Source: Orientallactaga sibirica (taxonomy: Eukaryota; Chordata; Mammalia; Rodentia; Dipodidae). Taken from it: 64,000 nt of DNA. Within the stretch, counting starts at the first letter, position 1; the number at the start of each line of letters is the position of its first letter. Below are positions 10,871-21,800 of this stretch, piece by piece. The DNA lies in assembly GCA_036365145.1 (NCBI GenBank), contig JAEOAD010002232.1, forward strand, positions 2,921,001 to 2,985,000. Direction: 5' to 3'. A model generated the notes under the pieces. The model was not told the origin of the DNA and made no database searches. It saw only the letters and a list, made by a program, of their open reading frames with translations. A program made the position numbers and the translations under genes.

Positions 10871-11515
10871 AGAGGTAGCTTAGGGCCCAGAACAGCCTGA
10901 GCAATGGATGCAGCCAGGACTGTTCTAACAGTGGCTATAGTTCTCAGACAGCATCTCACATGTATGGGCCATTATGGGAGCAGGAATCATGCCAGATTTT
11001 ATCCTTTTAGGACTGGAGTTTGCTGAAGCCCTGTGCCCTAGGCTGAGCTTCCAGAGCCACAGTTAGAGTAAGCGAGTGACAGCATCAAAAGGTGGATTTG
11101 GGTTTGGGCCGGCAAGCAGGACAGCCATAATAGCACTCTGACAGACATCTGCAGGGAGGAAACTGCAGGAGAATCTTGCTTCCGGTCTTACCTGCCATTG
11201 TTGCTTTGCAGAACGGGGTGCTTGGGGCCTCCATCTCCTTTGGTTCAGAGAGGGTAACACTGAGAGGGGAAGCTGGAGGAGCAAGACAGGCCATGTGCAT
11301 AGAGTTCAGGCTCCCTAGCTGCCTCCTCTGCCCTTCCTGGCCCCAGGAAAGAGATCCTGCCACATTCCGAGTGTCAAGCATAGACTCCCACAAGGACTGC
11401 TCTTGTACTGCTCAGCCCCACACACTCTTGCATCCAAAGACAGGTTTCCTATGCTTTAGACAATGGCACAGGTAACTCAAGGATCTCAGTGGCTGACTTT
11501 TTGAAGACATTCTTG
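10871..11515. other. Single-copy DNA
   Basis: No recognisable gene. Open frames on opposite strands (11063-11393 minus, 11176-11475 plus) overlap and have no domain. Confidence 0.5.
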
Positions 11516-11519
11516 GTAC

Positions 11520-11681
11520 CGGTTCTGTTCTAATTGTTTTATGTATTCTAGCTCACTTACACAACAATCATGTGTAGTAGGGGTTTTTATTATCTGCCTT
11601 TACAAAGGAACAGAAAGGTTCAGTCACTTGATCCAGGTCTCACCAGTAAATGGTGGAGCTGGGATCAGAAACCAAGGAGTT
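11520..11681 (-). repeat. MIR SINE, antisense, cut by DIP
   Basis: The words 'ttttattatctgcctttaca', 'ggttcagtcacttgatccag' and 'tggtggagctgggatcagaa' follow antisense MIR order. A DIP element is inserted at its right edge. Confidence 0.6.
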
Positions 11682-11696
11682 GGCTTATCTTTTAAA

Positions 11697-11903
11697 GATT
11701 TTATTTTTATTTATTTATTTATTAGAGACAGAGAGAGGGAAAGAGAGAGAGAGAGGGAGAGTGAGAATGGGCGCACCACTACAAACCAACTCCAGATGCG
11801 TGAGTCCCCTTGTGCATCTGGCTAACGTGGGACCTGGAGAATTGAACCAGGGTCCTTAGGCTTCACAGGCATGTGTCTTAACCACTAAGCCATCTCTCCA
11901 GCC
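11697..11903 (-). repeat. DIP SINE, short subtype, antisense
   Basis: This is the reverse complement of DIP. The T-rich tail is at 11697-11725, then the purine stretch, 'gatgcgtgagtccccttgtg' and 'taagccatctctccagcc'. The flanks 'ggcttatcttttaaa' (11682-11696) and 'ggcttggatcttttaaa' (11904-11920) form an imperfect target duplication. Confidence 0.9.
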
Positions 11904-12394
11904 TGGCTTGGATCTTTTAAACTTACAAATAGATTGCATTGGGACTAAATAATTTCAAGCAGTCTGGACGTTTACCAGCTCCTAAGTCATAATCCTATTG
12001 TAGAGAGATGCAGGAATAATCATCCCATGTTTGGAATGTTCCAGGAAGTCACAGAGGTTGAAGGCTATTCTGGTCAAAGTGCTGGTGGCTTAGATACATG
12101 GTGTCCTGCAAGGCAGTCTCCAGCTGTGCAGACAGCATAGAGCACCAAGGTTCTCAGGACTTGGCCCCCCTCTGACTTGCTCCTATGCACCCAGTCCCTA
12201 TCTTCCTGCAGAGTCCCCCACCCCAAGGCCCTTGGGACCTGCACTGACTGCCTGGACTTCCCCAGGAAAGGACACCATCCCCCAAACCCACCCTGTGTGC
12301 ATGTGCACTTCACTCCCCTTTGTCCCAGCCAGGTGTAAGTGATATGAAAGCCCCCATCAGCAGAATCTTTTCTTCAAGAGCAGTGCTGGTCTGG

Positions 12395-12560
12395 CAGAGA
12401 GGACGCCTGATTACCACGGTAATCACCCGACAAATGGAGTGGTTTCATAATACATTTTCATCTGAAACGAGAACAGGTGTGCAGGGGAAATCAACATTGA
12501 TCAACAAGATCAGTCTCGGGAGATTAATGGTGAATTTAGGGCTGCTCAAGAAAACAGGAA
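12395..12560. promoter_or_regulatory. Candidate conserved element with perfect inverted repeat
   Basis: The block contains the interrupted palindrome 'gattaccacggtaatc' (12409-12424), two 7-base arms with a 2-base centre. It also has 'tttcataatacattttcatc' and 'gattaatggtgaattta'. Paired GATTA half-sites are typical of homeodomain dimers. Whether any factor binds here is unknown. Confidence 0.4.
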
Positions 12561-14440
12561 GAAAGAACTATCTTAGCTTACAGTCACAGGCCTTCTAGCC
12601 TGACCTCTGACCATTTCCCTGACCAGGATTCTGTCCCTGCCATGCTGGCTTCAGAGCCTTCCAATCCCATTCCTCCTGGAACCCTTACTTCTTCATGCTT
12701 AGCCATCTGTCCCATAGCTCCTGTCCCAGGAAGCAGCCTTGGGCCCACAGGCTTGACCCTGTGAATCTTGCCATCTGTAGCCTTACATGTGACCTTGGAG
12801 AGTTTCAATCCCCAGCTGGCTGGAAAGTCCCCCAACATGCATTCATCTACTGTGTGACCCATGCCACCAAGCACAAGCCTAACTCGGTCATTCTCAGCCA
12901 TTCAGAGAACTCTTGTCAGCTGAGGGCTCTGGTCCCACCCATGAGCCTCTGTCAGAGCCATCCGTGACCAAGACCTCACAGGCTTCCTAAGAGTATGATT
13001 TAAAATGCCACCATAACACCTACAGAGGATGCCAGTGCTGAGTCGTTTGTTCCTGCTGGGGAACTGGAATGTAGTTGCATTGTACTATTCCTTCTGGTAA
13101 TGAAGCCACAATGGGGAGCCAGGAAAACCACACAGCAGTTCCGATTTTTAAGCCTCTGGAGATCTGATCTTCATCCCATCTGCCCACTTCCAAATCAGTG
13201 CTGGTGCTGGATATGGGAGCCCCCATGCCCTCCTGGGACCAGGCAGACCTTTCTGGCCACTTGCCGGCCATCCTCATGAGTATGAGCAGGGCAGGGTGGA
13301 GGCCATCTGATTCACAGACCTGGCACAGTGGGGCATGTGTCCTGGACCTGCCAGTGTCTCTACCACAGGGCAGGAGACAGAATAGACCTGACAGGGGCAT
13401 CTCATGAAAGGCCTTCTCTACTTTCAAGTAGACAATGCATCAGAGAAGTTGCTGGACCCGCTCTGTCAACGCGACAGGCATTAGTTAATATTCTGATTTT
13501 AATAGAAGGAATAATAAGGAGCCCCGAGTGTCTCTTGGAACTAATTTTGAAGAACACGATCAACCACACGCTTGTCTTCCTGAACCAGGCTCCCAAAGAG
13601 CTCCTAACAAAGGGCTTAGCTAAGAAGAAAGGCATTCCTCCTCCAACTTTTCTCCTTTAATCCCCACCTTGTACTGCTTCTCAGTGCACAGTAACCCATG
13701 TCAAGATGAAATGAACTTGGAACCAAGAGCAGCAGGCCTCAGAAGGAGGCCTGGAGTCACCGGCCCATTTTTGTTCTGCTGCACATGCCTGCCATCCAGG
13801 TGGATTCCCCTCAGTCAATGCTTCTGCGCACACTCCACAGACGTTCCTGAGGGAAGGACCGACCGCACCCGTCATGGGAGTCCACCTGCATCAAAGGGAG
13901 GGCAGGAAACAGATGGCATGCTCAGAGTGGGCCTTGTGAAAGGAGTTGAGTCCAACGGCCGATGTGAGATATGGAGGATTCATGACACTTAACTGCTGCT
14001 GCTGGGACTGTTAACATGGGTAGCTGTTTCCCCAGGAACCGAAGGGACAAGGAGAGAGAAAGGGGGAGAGCTAGAAAGAGGGAGACAGGCCAGGTGTGCT
14101 GAAAGCAGAGGCAGAAGGCGGGAGGAGGGGCATCTAGCAGGGACACAGGCAGCCTGACGAAAGGGAGGCACAACATCCAACACCTCTGGTCTCCACTCCT
14201 TTCTCCTCTCATTACTGAACCAACAGGCAGCCAGAGGCCAGTGCAGTCTGCTTTGGGGGGGCACAGTGCCAAGTGGAGAAGGGTAGTGAACAGGCCTAGA
14301 AGGTAAAGGGAAAGCTATGACCCTGTACCTCTGCCCTTCAATTACGGACTAGGGCAGGGGTCTGTCCAGAGACCTCATCAGGGCAGACCTGACCTAAAGG
14401 CCAAGTTAGATGCCTCCAAGAAAGTTCCTAGCCTAAAAAA
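12561..14440. other. Single-copy DNA
   Basis: No gene recognised. It includes the AT-rich block listed at 13470-13620 and a purine-rich stretch at about 14030-14160. Overlapping frames on both strands (12584-13660) carry no known domain. Confidence 0.5.
13470..13620. promoter_or_regulatory. Candidate conserved non-coding element
   Basis: A short non-repetitive block with 'gcattagttaatattctga', 'aatagaaggaataataagg' and 'ggaactaattttgaagaac'. It is flanked by ordinary GC-richer DNA. Low confidence without a comparison. Confidence 0.25.
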
Positions 14441-14444
14441 ATTC

Positions 14445-14445
<1 letters not shown>

Positions 14446-14493
<48 letters not shown>
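14446..14493. repeat. (AC)24 microsatellite
   Basis: An uninterrupted run of 24 AC units. It is probably length-polymorphic and able to form Z-DNA. Confidence 0.98.
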
Positions 14494-14496
<3 letters not shown>

Positions 14497-15005
14497 CTAC
14501 TTGCCAGAGATTACACCCATTTTTGGGAGAAACTTGAGAACAATGACACTATCACAAAAGCTTCCCCTGAGAGAGGGAAGAGGTGGTAGGACCCTAAGGG
14601 AATCCAAGTTGGAATGCCACATCAGATCCTTCCTTGCCTGAGCCAATGCTGGGGACTGGAACACTTTGCAGGGTGCCCCAGGAGACGAGGGACAGCCTGG
14701 AAGAAAGTGAAGTCCAAAGAAAATCATGTTGCGGGTGAGGCAGGACAAGTGTAGGTCCAAGTCAAGAACGCAAGGATCAGAGTTCCCCAAGGTGAGGCCT
14801 GGCAGGGGCTTACAACCCCACAGTGGAACTTTGCAAGGTGGAAGCCTGCCCAACGCTAGTCCTGGATAGATCCTTGTCCTGGACTCAAAGGTGCCTCTGG
14901 GAAATGTAGGCAGCTCTCCTTAGACACGACCATAAACGAGTATGCTAAAAACAATTGCCGCGAAGTGAAAGTTCACAGCGGTGCACCAGGCCTGGGCTCA
15001 GCACT
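14494..15005. other. Single-copy DNA
   Basis: No gene or repeat recognised. The 14497-14853 minus frame has no domain. Confidence 0.5.
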
Positions 15006-15009
15006 TTCA

Positions 15010-15338
15010 GGTGTGATTAGTGCGTATGTGTGTGCGTGTGTAGGTGCACATGTGCCATGGTGTGAACATGGAGGTCAGAGGACAACCTCAGGTATTGTTC
15101 TTCCCCTTGCCTTTTTCTCCCCCCCCCCTTGCCTTTTGTTTGAGGCAGGATCTCTTTGTCTTTCACTGCTGCACTTGCCAGGCAAGCTGGCCCACAAGCT
15201 TCCAAGGATTCTTCTGTCTCCCCCTCCTGCCTCACTCAAGGAGTACTGAGATTACAAATGCACGCTACCAGTTATCTGAACTCAGGTCTTCATGCATGTG
15301 TGGCAAGCACTTTACCCGCTGAGCCTTCTCCCCTGCCC
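15010..15338 (-). repeat. Old rodent composite repeat with tRNA-like end
   Basis: A TG-rich start ('gtgtgtgcgtgtgtaggtgc') is followed by 'ggtcagaggacaacctc' and a B1-like middle ('gaggcaggatctctttgtc', 'gagtactgagattacaaatg'). The end is tRNA-SINE-like ('gaactcaggtcttcatgc', 'caagcactttacccgctgag'). A related copy lies at 48115-48440, so this is a dispersed family and not unique sequence. I do not know its registered name. Confidence 0.5.
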
Positions 15339-15545
15339 AGATATGATTATTTTTAGTTGCTCCAATGCCCGTGAGGTGGGCATCACCCAGCAGAAGAGGG
15401 AGCAGAGACCCCAGAGCAGTCACTTCTTCAAGGTCACATTCATATCTGTCTCTTACTGACAGTCTGCACCTGCAGAGAAGCGAGTACCTTCCTAGTGTTG
15501 GGCCTGGGCCATCCATTTAAATATTTTATCTAGAAATAGTTTCAA

Positions 15546-15756
15546 GGGCTGGAGAGATGGCTTAGCAGGCACATGCCTGTGAAGCCTAAGGACCCCGGTT
15601 CAATTCTCCAGGTCCCACGTAAGCCAGATGCACAAGGGGTACACTGTCTGGAGTTAGTTTACAGTGGCTAGAGGTCCTGGCGTGCTCATTCTCACTCTCC
15701 CACTCTCTCTTTCTCTCTGTCTCTAATAAATAAAGTAAAATAAAATCTTAACAAAA
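15546..15756 (+). repeat. DIP SINE with perfect 14-base target duplication
   Basis: The head region is shortened ('ggcttagcaggcacatgcc', missing the usual 'ggttaaggcactt'). It is flanked by a perfect duplication 'agaaatagtttcaa' at 15532-15545 and 15757-15770. The duplicated word belongs to the older L1. Confidence 0.95.
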
Positions 15757-16371
15757 AGAAATAGTTTCAAATTAACAAAAGTGGACAAAAATAATTCAAA
15801 CGATATTCTTATATCCTTGTATCTCAGATCCACATATTAAGATCTCTCCTAACTTACTGTATTATCATATAAGTACTATGCACTAACCAATTGCACAGCT
15901 GGACCTCCAGTATTGTCTATATTTTATCATTGCACTTATATACATGCATCTTTTCTGGACTTTATGAGAGTAAAACAACTCTTCCTCCCCTAAACAACCC
16001 AAAGAATAGGCACATCCCTGACATAATCAAAATATGACTATGAGTTAATCTAACATGACTACAACATTCATCTAATCTCCCATTTATATTCCAGCTTTGC
16101 CAGGCAACCTCATAATGTTGCCGCAAGATTTCTCCAGGGATCAGGTGTTGCGCTCCATTATGTCTCTATGGTCTCCTTTAACCTGGAGCTCTTACTGCCT
16201 TCCCTAGCTTTCATGACGCCAACTCCTTTGAAAAACACAACCCCCGCCACTGTTTTTAATAAAATCTTCCCATTTTGTCTCGTGTGTCTTTGTAATTGGA
16301 TCCTGGTTATGCACCCTTGACCAGAATCCTGCACAGCCCCCTCTTTTGGAGGCATTTGGTTTATGTATTGG

Positions 16372-16436
16372 TTTTGAGACAGGTAGCCAAGGCTGGCCTT
16401 GAACTCCCAATTCTCCTGCCTCTGCCTCCCAGCATA
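16372..16436 (-). repeat. Degenerate B1 fragment, antisense
   Basis: The words 'ttgagacaggtagccaaggc' and 'ctcctgcctctgcctcccag' are antisense B1-like. It is truncated and lies inside the L1. Confidence 0.5.
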
Positions 16437-17317
16437 GGTTCCCTTGGTTCTTCTCGGGGGATCACATCTGGAGACATTCACTAGCCTTCCTTACGGAGGT
16501 GCATTTTGGTCTCCCCATCTTGGTATTACCAGTTTCTCCATTTCACAATGCTGGCTGGTTATTTTCCTCCCTGAAAATGAGGCAGCAGTCAGTGAGAAGT
16601 GCTTTAAAGCCCTGCAGGTCCCCTTCCACTTGAGCCCCATCCCCCAGAGGCAGTTTCCGTTCACAACCCTCTTCTCAGCCACTCATTCCTGTACTTGGTA
16701 CGGAGTTATTTGTTATCTCTGTGGATTCATGAACCCATCCCTGTTTTCTGACGCTTCATTATTTCTCACTGTACTCAATTATTTGGGTGTTTAAATGGTT
16801 TCAGATTTAATGGGAGGGGTCCCTTCAAGCTAGCTCGCACGAAATATTGATTTTGGGTCTAAGAGGCCCCAGGCCCATGTTGCACCTGTTCTGCACAAGC
16901 CCAGATTCAATCATTTTTCTGAGGAGCTCTGGTTCCTTTTCCTGGGCGATGAGATTAGATGCCAGCATCTGGGCACTCAGATGTTCTCTGCTGGGTGCTG
17001 CTGGCGTCTTTACTTGTTGGCCCTTTGAAGGGATAAAATTAGGAACTACTCGCATGTCTTCCATACATACATAAGCATGCAATTACATGCGTGCAAAGAG
17101 CTTCTGCATAATTAGATGCATTTATACATTCAGTTTCCTGCTGTAGGAATTGAGTCCACATAGATGCTCCAGTTCCGATTCATTTCCACAGGTGATTTCC
17201 ACAGGGCCTTCCCCACCAATATTTATTTGACCTCCTGCCCCAGTGAAACCATCAATACAGCATTCATTGGCTCAGTCCTTCATTACACCCAAATCACTGT
17301 GAGAATTGCTTCTCTGA

Positions 17318-17486
17318 GCAGGGCGTGGTGACACACACCTTTAATCCCAGCACTCGGGAGGTTGAGGTAAGAGGATCTCCCTGAGTTCAAGGCCACCCTG
17401 AGATTACATAGTGAATTCCAGGTCAGCCCGAGCTAGAGTGAGACCCTACCTTGAAAAACAAAAACCAAAAAAAAGAAAGAAAGAAA
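17318..17486 (+). repeat. B1 SINE with perfect 16-base target duplication
   Basis: A full-length dipodoid-type B1 with a GAAA-rich tail. It is flanked by 'agaattgcttctctga' at 17302-17317 and 17487-17502. Confidence 0.97.
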
Positions 17487-18078
17487 AGAATTGCTTCTCT
17501 GACACCAACAAACTTCCTCTCCCCACCCGCTTACCCCAGCTGCCATGTTCATACATTATGTGTTGGTACATTTCCTTCTTTCTTTTTCAAAAGGTAGCCC
17601 ATTATACATCCCTTCTATACTTTATTTGTTCGATAGTATGTCATGGAAATCACCTCATGCTAGTTCGTAGAGGGCTTCCCCATTCTTTTTCACAGCTGCA
17701 GGAGTCTTCATTGTAGGGTAGATACCAAGGTTTATTTAACTGCTGTCCTGCGTATGATGAGCTGGGCAGTTCCCTATATTTTTCAGTTACAAATAATACT
17801 GGAACGCTGTGTCTTCTGCTTGGAAGTGTGTACCTTCAGGGTGTATCTCTGGGAATGGATTATTGAGTCGAAGCGAGAGAGAGAAAGAGACAGTGTGTGT
17901 TAGGTGTTGCCAGACCTCTCCATAGGGCTGCACCAGTCCGCTTCTCCTGGCTGAGGTTTCTTCACAACTGTGCCAATAAACAGTATCACCAATTGTTTTG
18001 ACAACCTTGTGGGCATGAAACAGTACCCTAGTTTAATTTTAATTTCCACTTCTCTTATGAAAAGAGAACTTTTTCATG

Positions 18079-18249
18079 TTGTTTTGTTGTTGTAGTAGTT
18101 GTTGTTTGTTTGTTTGTTTGTTTGTTTGTTTGTTTGTTTGTTTGTTTGTTTTGAGGCAGGGTTTCACTCTAGCCCAGGCTGGCCTTGAACTCATGGCAAT
18201 CCTCCTACCCTAGTGCTGGGATTAAAGGCATGCATCACCACACCAAGCT
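18079..18249 (-). repeat. B1 SINE, antisense, with (TTTG)n tail
   Basis: An antisense B1 whose tail has become a TTTG microsatellite (18104-18152). The flanks share 'aactttttcat' (about 18068-18078 and 18250-18260), the target duplication within the L1. Confidence 0.93.
18104..18152. repeat. (TTTG)n microsatellite
   Basis: About 12 units, grown from the CAAA-type tail of the antisense B1 next to it. Confidence 0.95.
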
Positions 18250-18365
18250 AACTTTTTCATATGCTTAAGGATCATTTCAATATCTTTGTTTTTGAAGAAT
18301 TGTTCATAACTTTTGCCTGCTTCTGTTGGGCTTTCAGCTCTTTGTTCCTCGATTTTCAGGTCCTT

Positions 18366-18684
18366 TGTCGTAATCTCCTCATTGCTGGGACAAAGCACCT
18401 GAGCAAGAGCAGCTGGTGGGAGGAAAAGATTTATTTTAATTTATAGTCTTGAGAGGAAGCTTCATGATAGCAGAAGAAAGCATGGCATGAGCAAAGGCTG
18501 GACATCACCTCTGCCACAGCAGGTGATAAGTTCTAGCAAGGGGAAGCTGGCTTAACACCCATAAGCCCACCCCCAACAACACACCTCCTCCAGCAAGGCT
18601 CCATCTCCCAAATTGCCATCAGCTGGGGACCAAGCATTCAGAACACATGAGTTTCTGAGGGACATCTGGTTGAAACCACCACAA
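18366..18684 (-). mobile_element. Solo MaLR LTR, ORR1-like, antisense
   Basis: This is the reverse complement of the LTR, with 'tgtcgtaatctcctcattgc', 'aagatttattttaatttata', 'aattgccatcagctggggac' and the terminal 'accaccaca'. The flanks 'tcctt' (18361-18365) and 'acctt' (18685-18689) would be a 5-base duplication with one mismatch. It is inserted in the L1. Confidence 0.85.
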
Positions 18685-18912
18685 ACCTTTTTATAATATT
18701 AGCATTAAACCTTTGTCTATTGTGTATGTAGCAAATATTTTCTCCTGATTTATCATTTCCCTTTGACTTTATTTATGAGGCTTGCCATATGATTTTTTTT
18801 TAATTTTGTTGTCAAATTATTCACTCTGTCTTACCTGTGGATTTGTAGTTACAATGGGGAAACTTTTTCTTCTACCTAGGTTATAGAAAACCTCACCTGT
18901 GTAGAAAAGTAA

Positions 18913-19083
18913 CTTTTTTTTTTTTTTTTTTTTTTTTTTTGGTTTTGCGAAGTAGGGTCTCACTCTGGTCCAGGCTGACCTGGAATTAACTATGTAGTCT
19001 CAGGGCGGCCTCGAACTCATGATGATCCTCCTACCTCTGCCTCCCAAGTGCTGGGATTAAAGGCGTGCGCCACCACACCGGCC
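18913..19083 (-). repeat. B1 SINE, antisense, with 27-nt T tract
   Basis: An antisense B1 with 'gaattaactatgtagtctc' and 'ccaccacaccggc'. Its tail is a pure run of 27 Ts (18914-18940), which suggests a young insertion. Confidence 0.95.
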
Positions 19084-19369
19084 TGGAAACTTTCAATGGC
19101 CATGTCTTCCATTGAAAAGATAAACCACAATTTCATATTGATTCTAAGAGATGGATTGGAGGTCTCAGGCTGCTGGTGTGGAAGGCAGATGAGGGCAAAA
19201 GGGGAGCAAGTTCAGCTCTTGGAGGTGTGGAAACCCAAACTCTGATGGCTTTAGAACAGGGAGAGAGGCATCCCCTGCCCCGAAGCGAGGGGCTTTCAAC
19301 AGAAGGTGTCAATGCACATGGAGTAAACACAACCCAGGACATCACCTTGGAAGAGGAGAAGATGTTCTG

Positions 19370-19700
19370 GACGAGCAGAGAAAGAACCTTGGGGCAGAAC
19401 CAGGCCAAGCACTTAATCAAGTGCTCACTTGAAGGGCTACACAAGGACAAGGCTGGGCTCTGGGGGTACACACTTCCTAGAATGCTACGTGAGCCTCGCA
19501 GTGGGGAAGGAAAATACTGGGGACAATGCGACTTCATGGGTGAGGAGCCACTGGCCAAGTCAGCAGTGGCAAGAGTGGTGTGGGGATAGGTGGGAGGAGC
19601 CTGGATCTTATCCCAAAGATGGTGGGAAACCACTGCAAATTGAAGAAATGTAAGAAATTCTGCCCCCGTGACGGAAACGAGAATGAAAGGAGCCTCTTCC
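19370..19700. repeat. Ancient mammalian dispersed repeat, unnamed
   Basis: Phrases such as 'ggatcttatcccaaagatgg' followed by 'tgggaaaccactgcaaattg' resemble an old mammal-wide repeat whose consensus reads roughly 'actttatcctgagggcaatgggaagccattgaagg'. I am not certain of the family name. No coding potential. Confidence 0.35.
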
Positions 19701-19977
19701 CAGAGCTGATGTCAAAATTAAATAAGATAATTGTTGGAAACATTTTCAGCTGGCATCAGGCCTGCCTGGAGTCGTTCAATAATAACTTATTTCATGTATT
19801 TTGAGGAGAATCTACTGATTTTCTTAATCAAGTTTTAGGTCCAACATCCATGATACAGGGGAACTGTTCAAATCACAAAGTAGGGCAAGAAAGTTAACAC
19901 AAGGGCTGGAGTGGGGAGCGGCTCCACAATTGAGCCCTGGCCTAGCGCACACAGCACCCTACAAAAAAGGAACAAAA

Positions 19978-20186
19978 GGGCTGGAGAGATGTCTTAGCAG
20001 TTAAGGCATTTGCCTGTGAAGCCTAAGGACCCAGGTTCCACTCCCCAGTACCCATGTAAGTCAGGTACACATGCTGGCGCATGTGTCTGGAGTTCGTTTG
20101 CAGTGGCTGGAGGCCTTGGCGCACCCATTCTCTCTTTGTCTTTCTCTCTCTCTCTCTCTACTTGCAACTAAATAAAATATTTTTTT
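19978..20186 (+). repeat. DIP SINE, short subtype
   Basis: A complete DIP with the A-box-like 'tgtcttagcagttaag', a B-box-like 'aggttccactccc' and a CT stretch at 20130-20160. The tail is 'aactaaataaaatattttt'. Target duplication is not clear. Confidence 0.9.
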
Positions 20187-21185
20187 AAAGGATTAAAATT
20201 TGAGGTCAACTCAAGTCTGGAAACATCTTGGGAGAGGGACCTTATTCAAGGACCGTAAGAAAGAGATAGAAGGCAGTGCCAAGGCCCCATTTTGCAGCAG
20301 TGGAAACTAAGGCCTAGGGAGCTTCTCAGCAAGTTGATGGCCCACAGTAAGTTTAGAGCTATGTTCATATGGGCAGACTTAGCACACTTGTTCCCCCTTC
20401 TTCCCCTTTGCCAACCCTGGGTTTCTCTGTCTCTGCCAGAGGCCTTGCTAGAAGCCCAGGAAAATAGAATGTGGGCCACTCTGACCCAGAGAGAAAGGAC
20501 TAGCCACAAGCAGGAGGAGGGAGCTAAGGGACAGCAGCATTCTACACCTCTCTGCACCCCAGGCTGCCCCCAGAGAGAACTGCCTTGTCCTCCCCCTCCC
20601 CGGCTCCTGCAAGGGGCCCAGTGGAAGGCCCAGTAAAGACCATTTCCTTGTGACTCTATGGGTCATGCCAATCAAGTGTGTGGGGAAAATAATAAGTCTC
20701 CAGCGATGTGGCCACTGCGTCCTTTCGAGCTGGCTTATCTACTCCCCCAGCTCCTGTTGATGGAGGCCAGGAGGTTGCAGAATCTCCCAGAAGTCTGGTG
20801 GAGGGAGGGCTGGCAGATGCTGGCTGTTGGCTCCCACCCCTCTGCCCCTGTCAATCCTGCAGCTCCTGCTGGGAATTAAACATCCTGGAGCAGATTTCCC
20901 AAGGTCCCCAGCCCTTCCTTCCCCACAGCCCACTCCACCAGCTGGGTAACAGGCCACAGCATATTCCTGGGGCACTGGGAAGATTCATCTCACTAGGGAC
21001 TTCCCATCAGGAAGCTTAAAATCCACCTGCCAGTTTCCTTTGCCTTGCCCTGCCCAGCCACAGCTCCAAAACCTGTGTGACGCAGATGCCTCTGGCGAGC
21101 TCCCCAGGATTTGCCTGCTAGTGCCTCTGCCTGTTGCTTGAAGGTGTGGCCCCAGCTGTTTGAGTAGGCCTTGCCTTGTCTGTTT

Positions 21186-21187
<2 letters not shown>
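20187..21187. other. Single-copy DNA with a MIR-like fragment
   Basis: At about 20270-20365 the words 'ccattttgcagcagtggaaac' and 'ggcctagggagcttctcag' suggest an antisense MIR. The rest shows no gene; frames at 20246-20675 overlap on opposite strands. Confidence 0.5.

Positions 21188-21236
<49 letters not shown>
21188..21236. repeat. (TG)24 microsatellite
   Basis: An uninterrupted TG run, directly beside the T-rich side of an antisense DIP element. Confidence 0.98.
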
Positions 21237-21239
<3 letters not shown>

Positions 21240-21249
21240 AGCAATCCCA

Positions 21250-21457
21250 ACAGACTGCCTTTTTTTTTAATGCTGGGAGGGGCAGGGCCTCCAGCCACTG
21301 CAATCAAACTCCAGATGCGTACGTCCCCTTGTGCACATATGCGACCTTGCGCACTTGCATCACTGTGCATCTGGCTTATTTGGGACCTGGAGAGTCAAAC
21401 ATGAGCCCTTAGGCTTCACAACCAAGTGCCTTAACTGCTAAGCCATCTCTCCAGCCC
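21250..21457 (-). repeat. DIP SINE, long subtype, antisense, tail shortened
   Basis: An antisense DIP with the extra internal segment ('gcgaccttgcgcacttgcat', about 21341-21360). It ends in 'taagccatctctccagccc'. The usual GA-rich stretch is almost missing and replaced by a short T run. Confidence 0.9.
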
Positions 21458-21609
21458 TGTGTTTTTGTTTGTTTGGTTTTGGTCTCAAGTACTTGTGAAT
21501 AAGAGACTATTTGCCTCTTTCAATATGAACTATCTGAGAGCTGGGGCTTCTGTCTTTTCAACTTGGAACCCCCTGGGTGCAAATGGAAAGACCACAGTCT
21601 TTCAGGACA

Positions 21610-21800
21610 AGAAGGGATGAACTTGAACTCTGACCTGACATTTGCCAGGTGGCCTTGGGGAAGCCATGTGCTCTGACTGAGCCTCCATTTCTTCATTTAT
21701 TTTAGCATATTCAGGGTATAGTTATACCTGCCTTGCAGGGTGATTGTGCAGACTAAGCAGCAAGGGTGCCCTGCACACCCAGTAGCTGATCTCCAGTAGT
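21610..21800 (+). repeat. MIR SINE
   Basis: Sense MIR order: 'gaacttgaactctgacctg', 'ggccttggggaagccatgtg', 'tgagcctccatttcttcatt' and 'ctgccttgcagggtgattg'. A well-kept ancient copy. Confidence 0.7.

Larger units (their letters stand above)
15519..19150 (-). mobile_element. Ancient L1 (L1M type), antisense, five nested insertions
   Basis: The plus strand reads as the reverse complement of the L1M 3' UTR and the end of ORF2. Landmarks in order are 'tctcctttaacctggagc' (about 16170-16190), 'ccccttcaagctagctcg' (16820-16837), 'cattctttttcacagctgc' (17681-17699) and 'aattttaatttccacttctc' (18036-18055). 'attaaacctttgtctattg' (18704-18722) and 'ttctcctgatttatcattt' (18739-18757) follow. It is split by a DIP (15546-15756), B1 copies (17318-17486, 18079-18249, 18913-19083) and a MaLR LTR (18366-18684). 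A degenerate B1-like piece lies at 16372-16436. It is decayed with no coding capacity. Confidence 0.8.

Noticed and set aside
21188..21236. TG run as a promoter or Z-DNA switch
   Set aside because: No start site, island or conserved block is nearby; it is an ordinary microsatellite.
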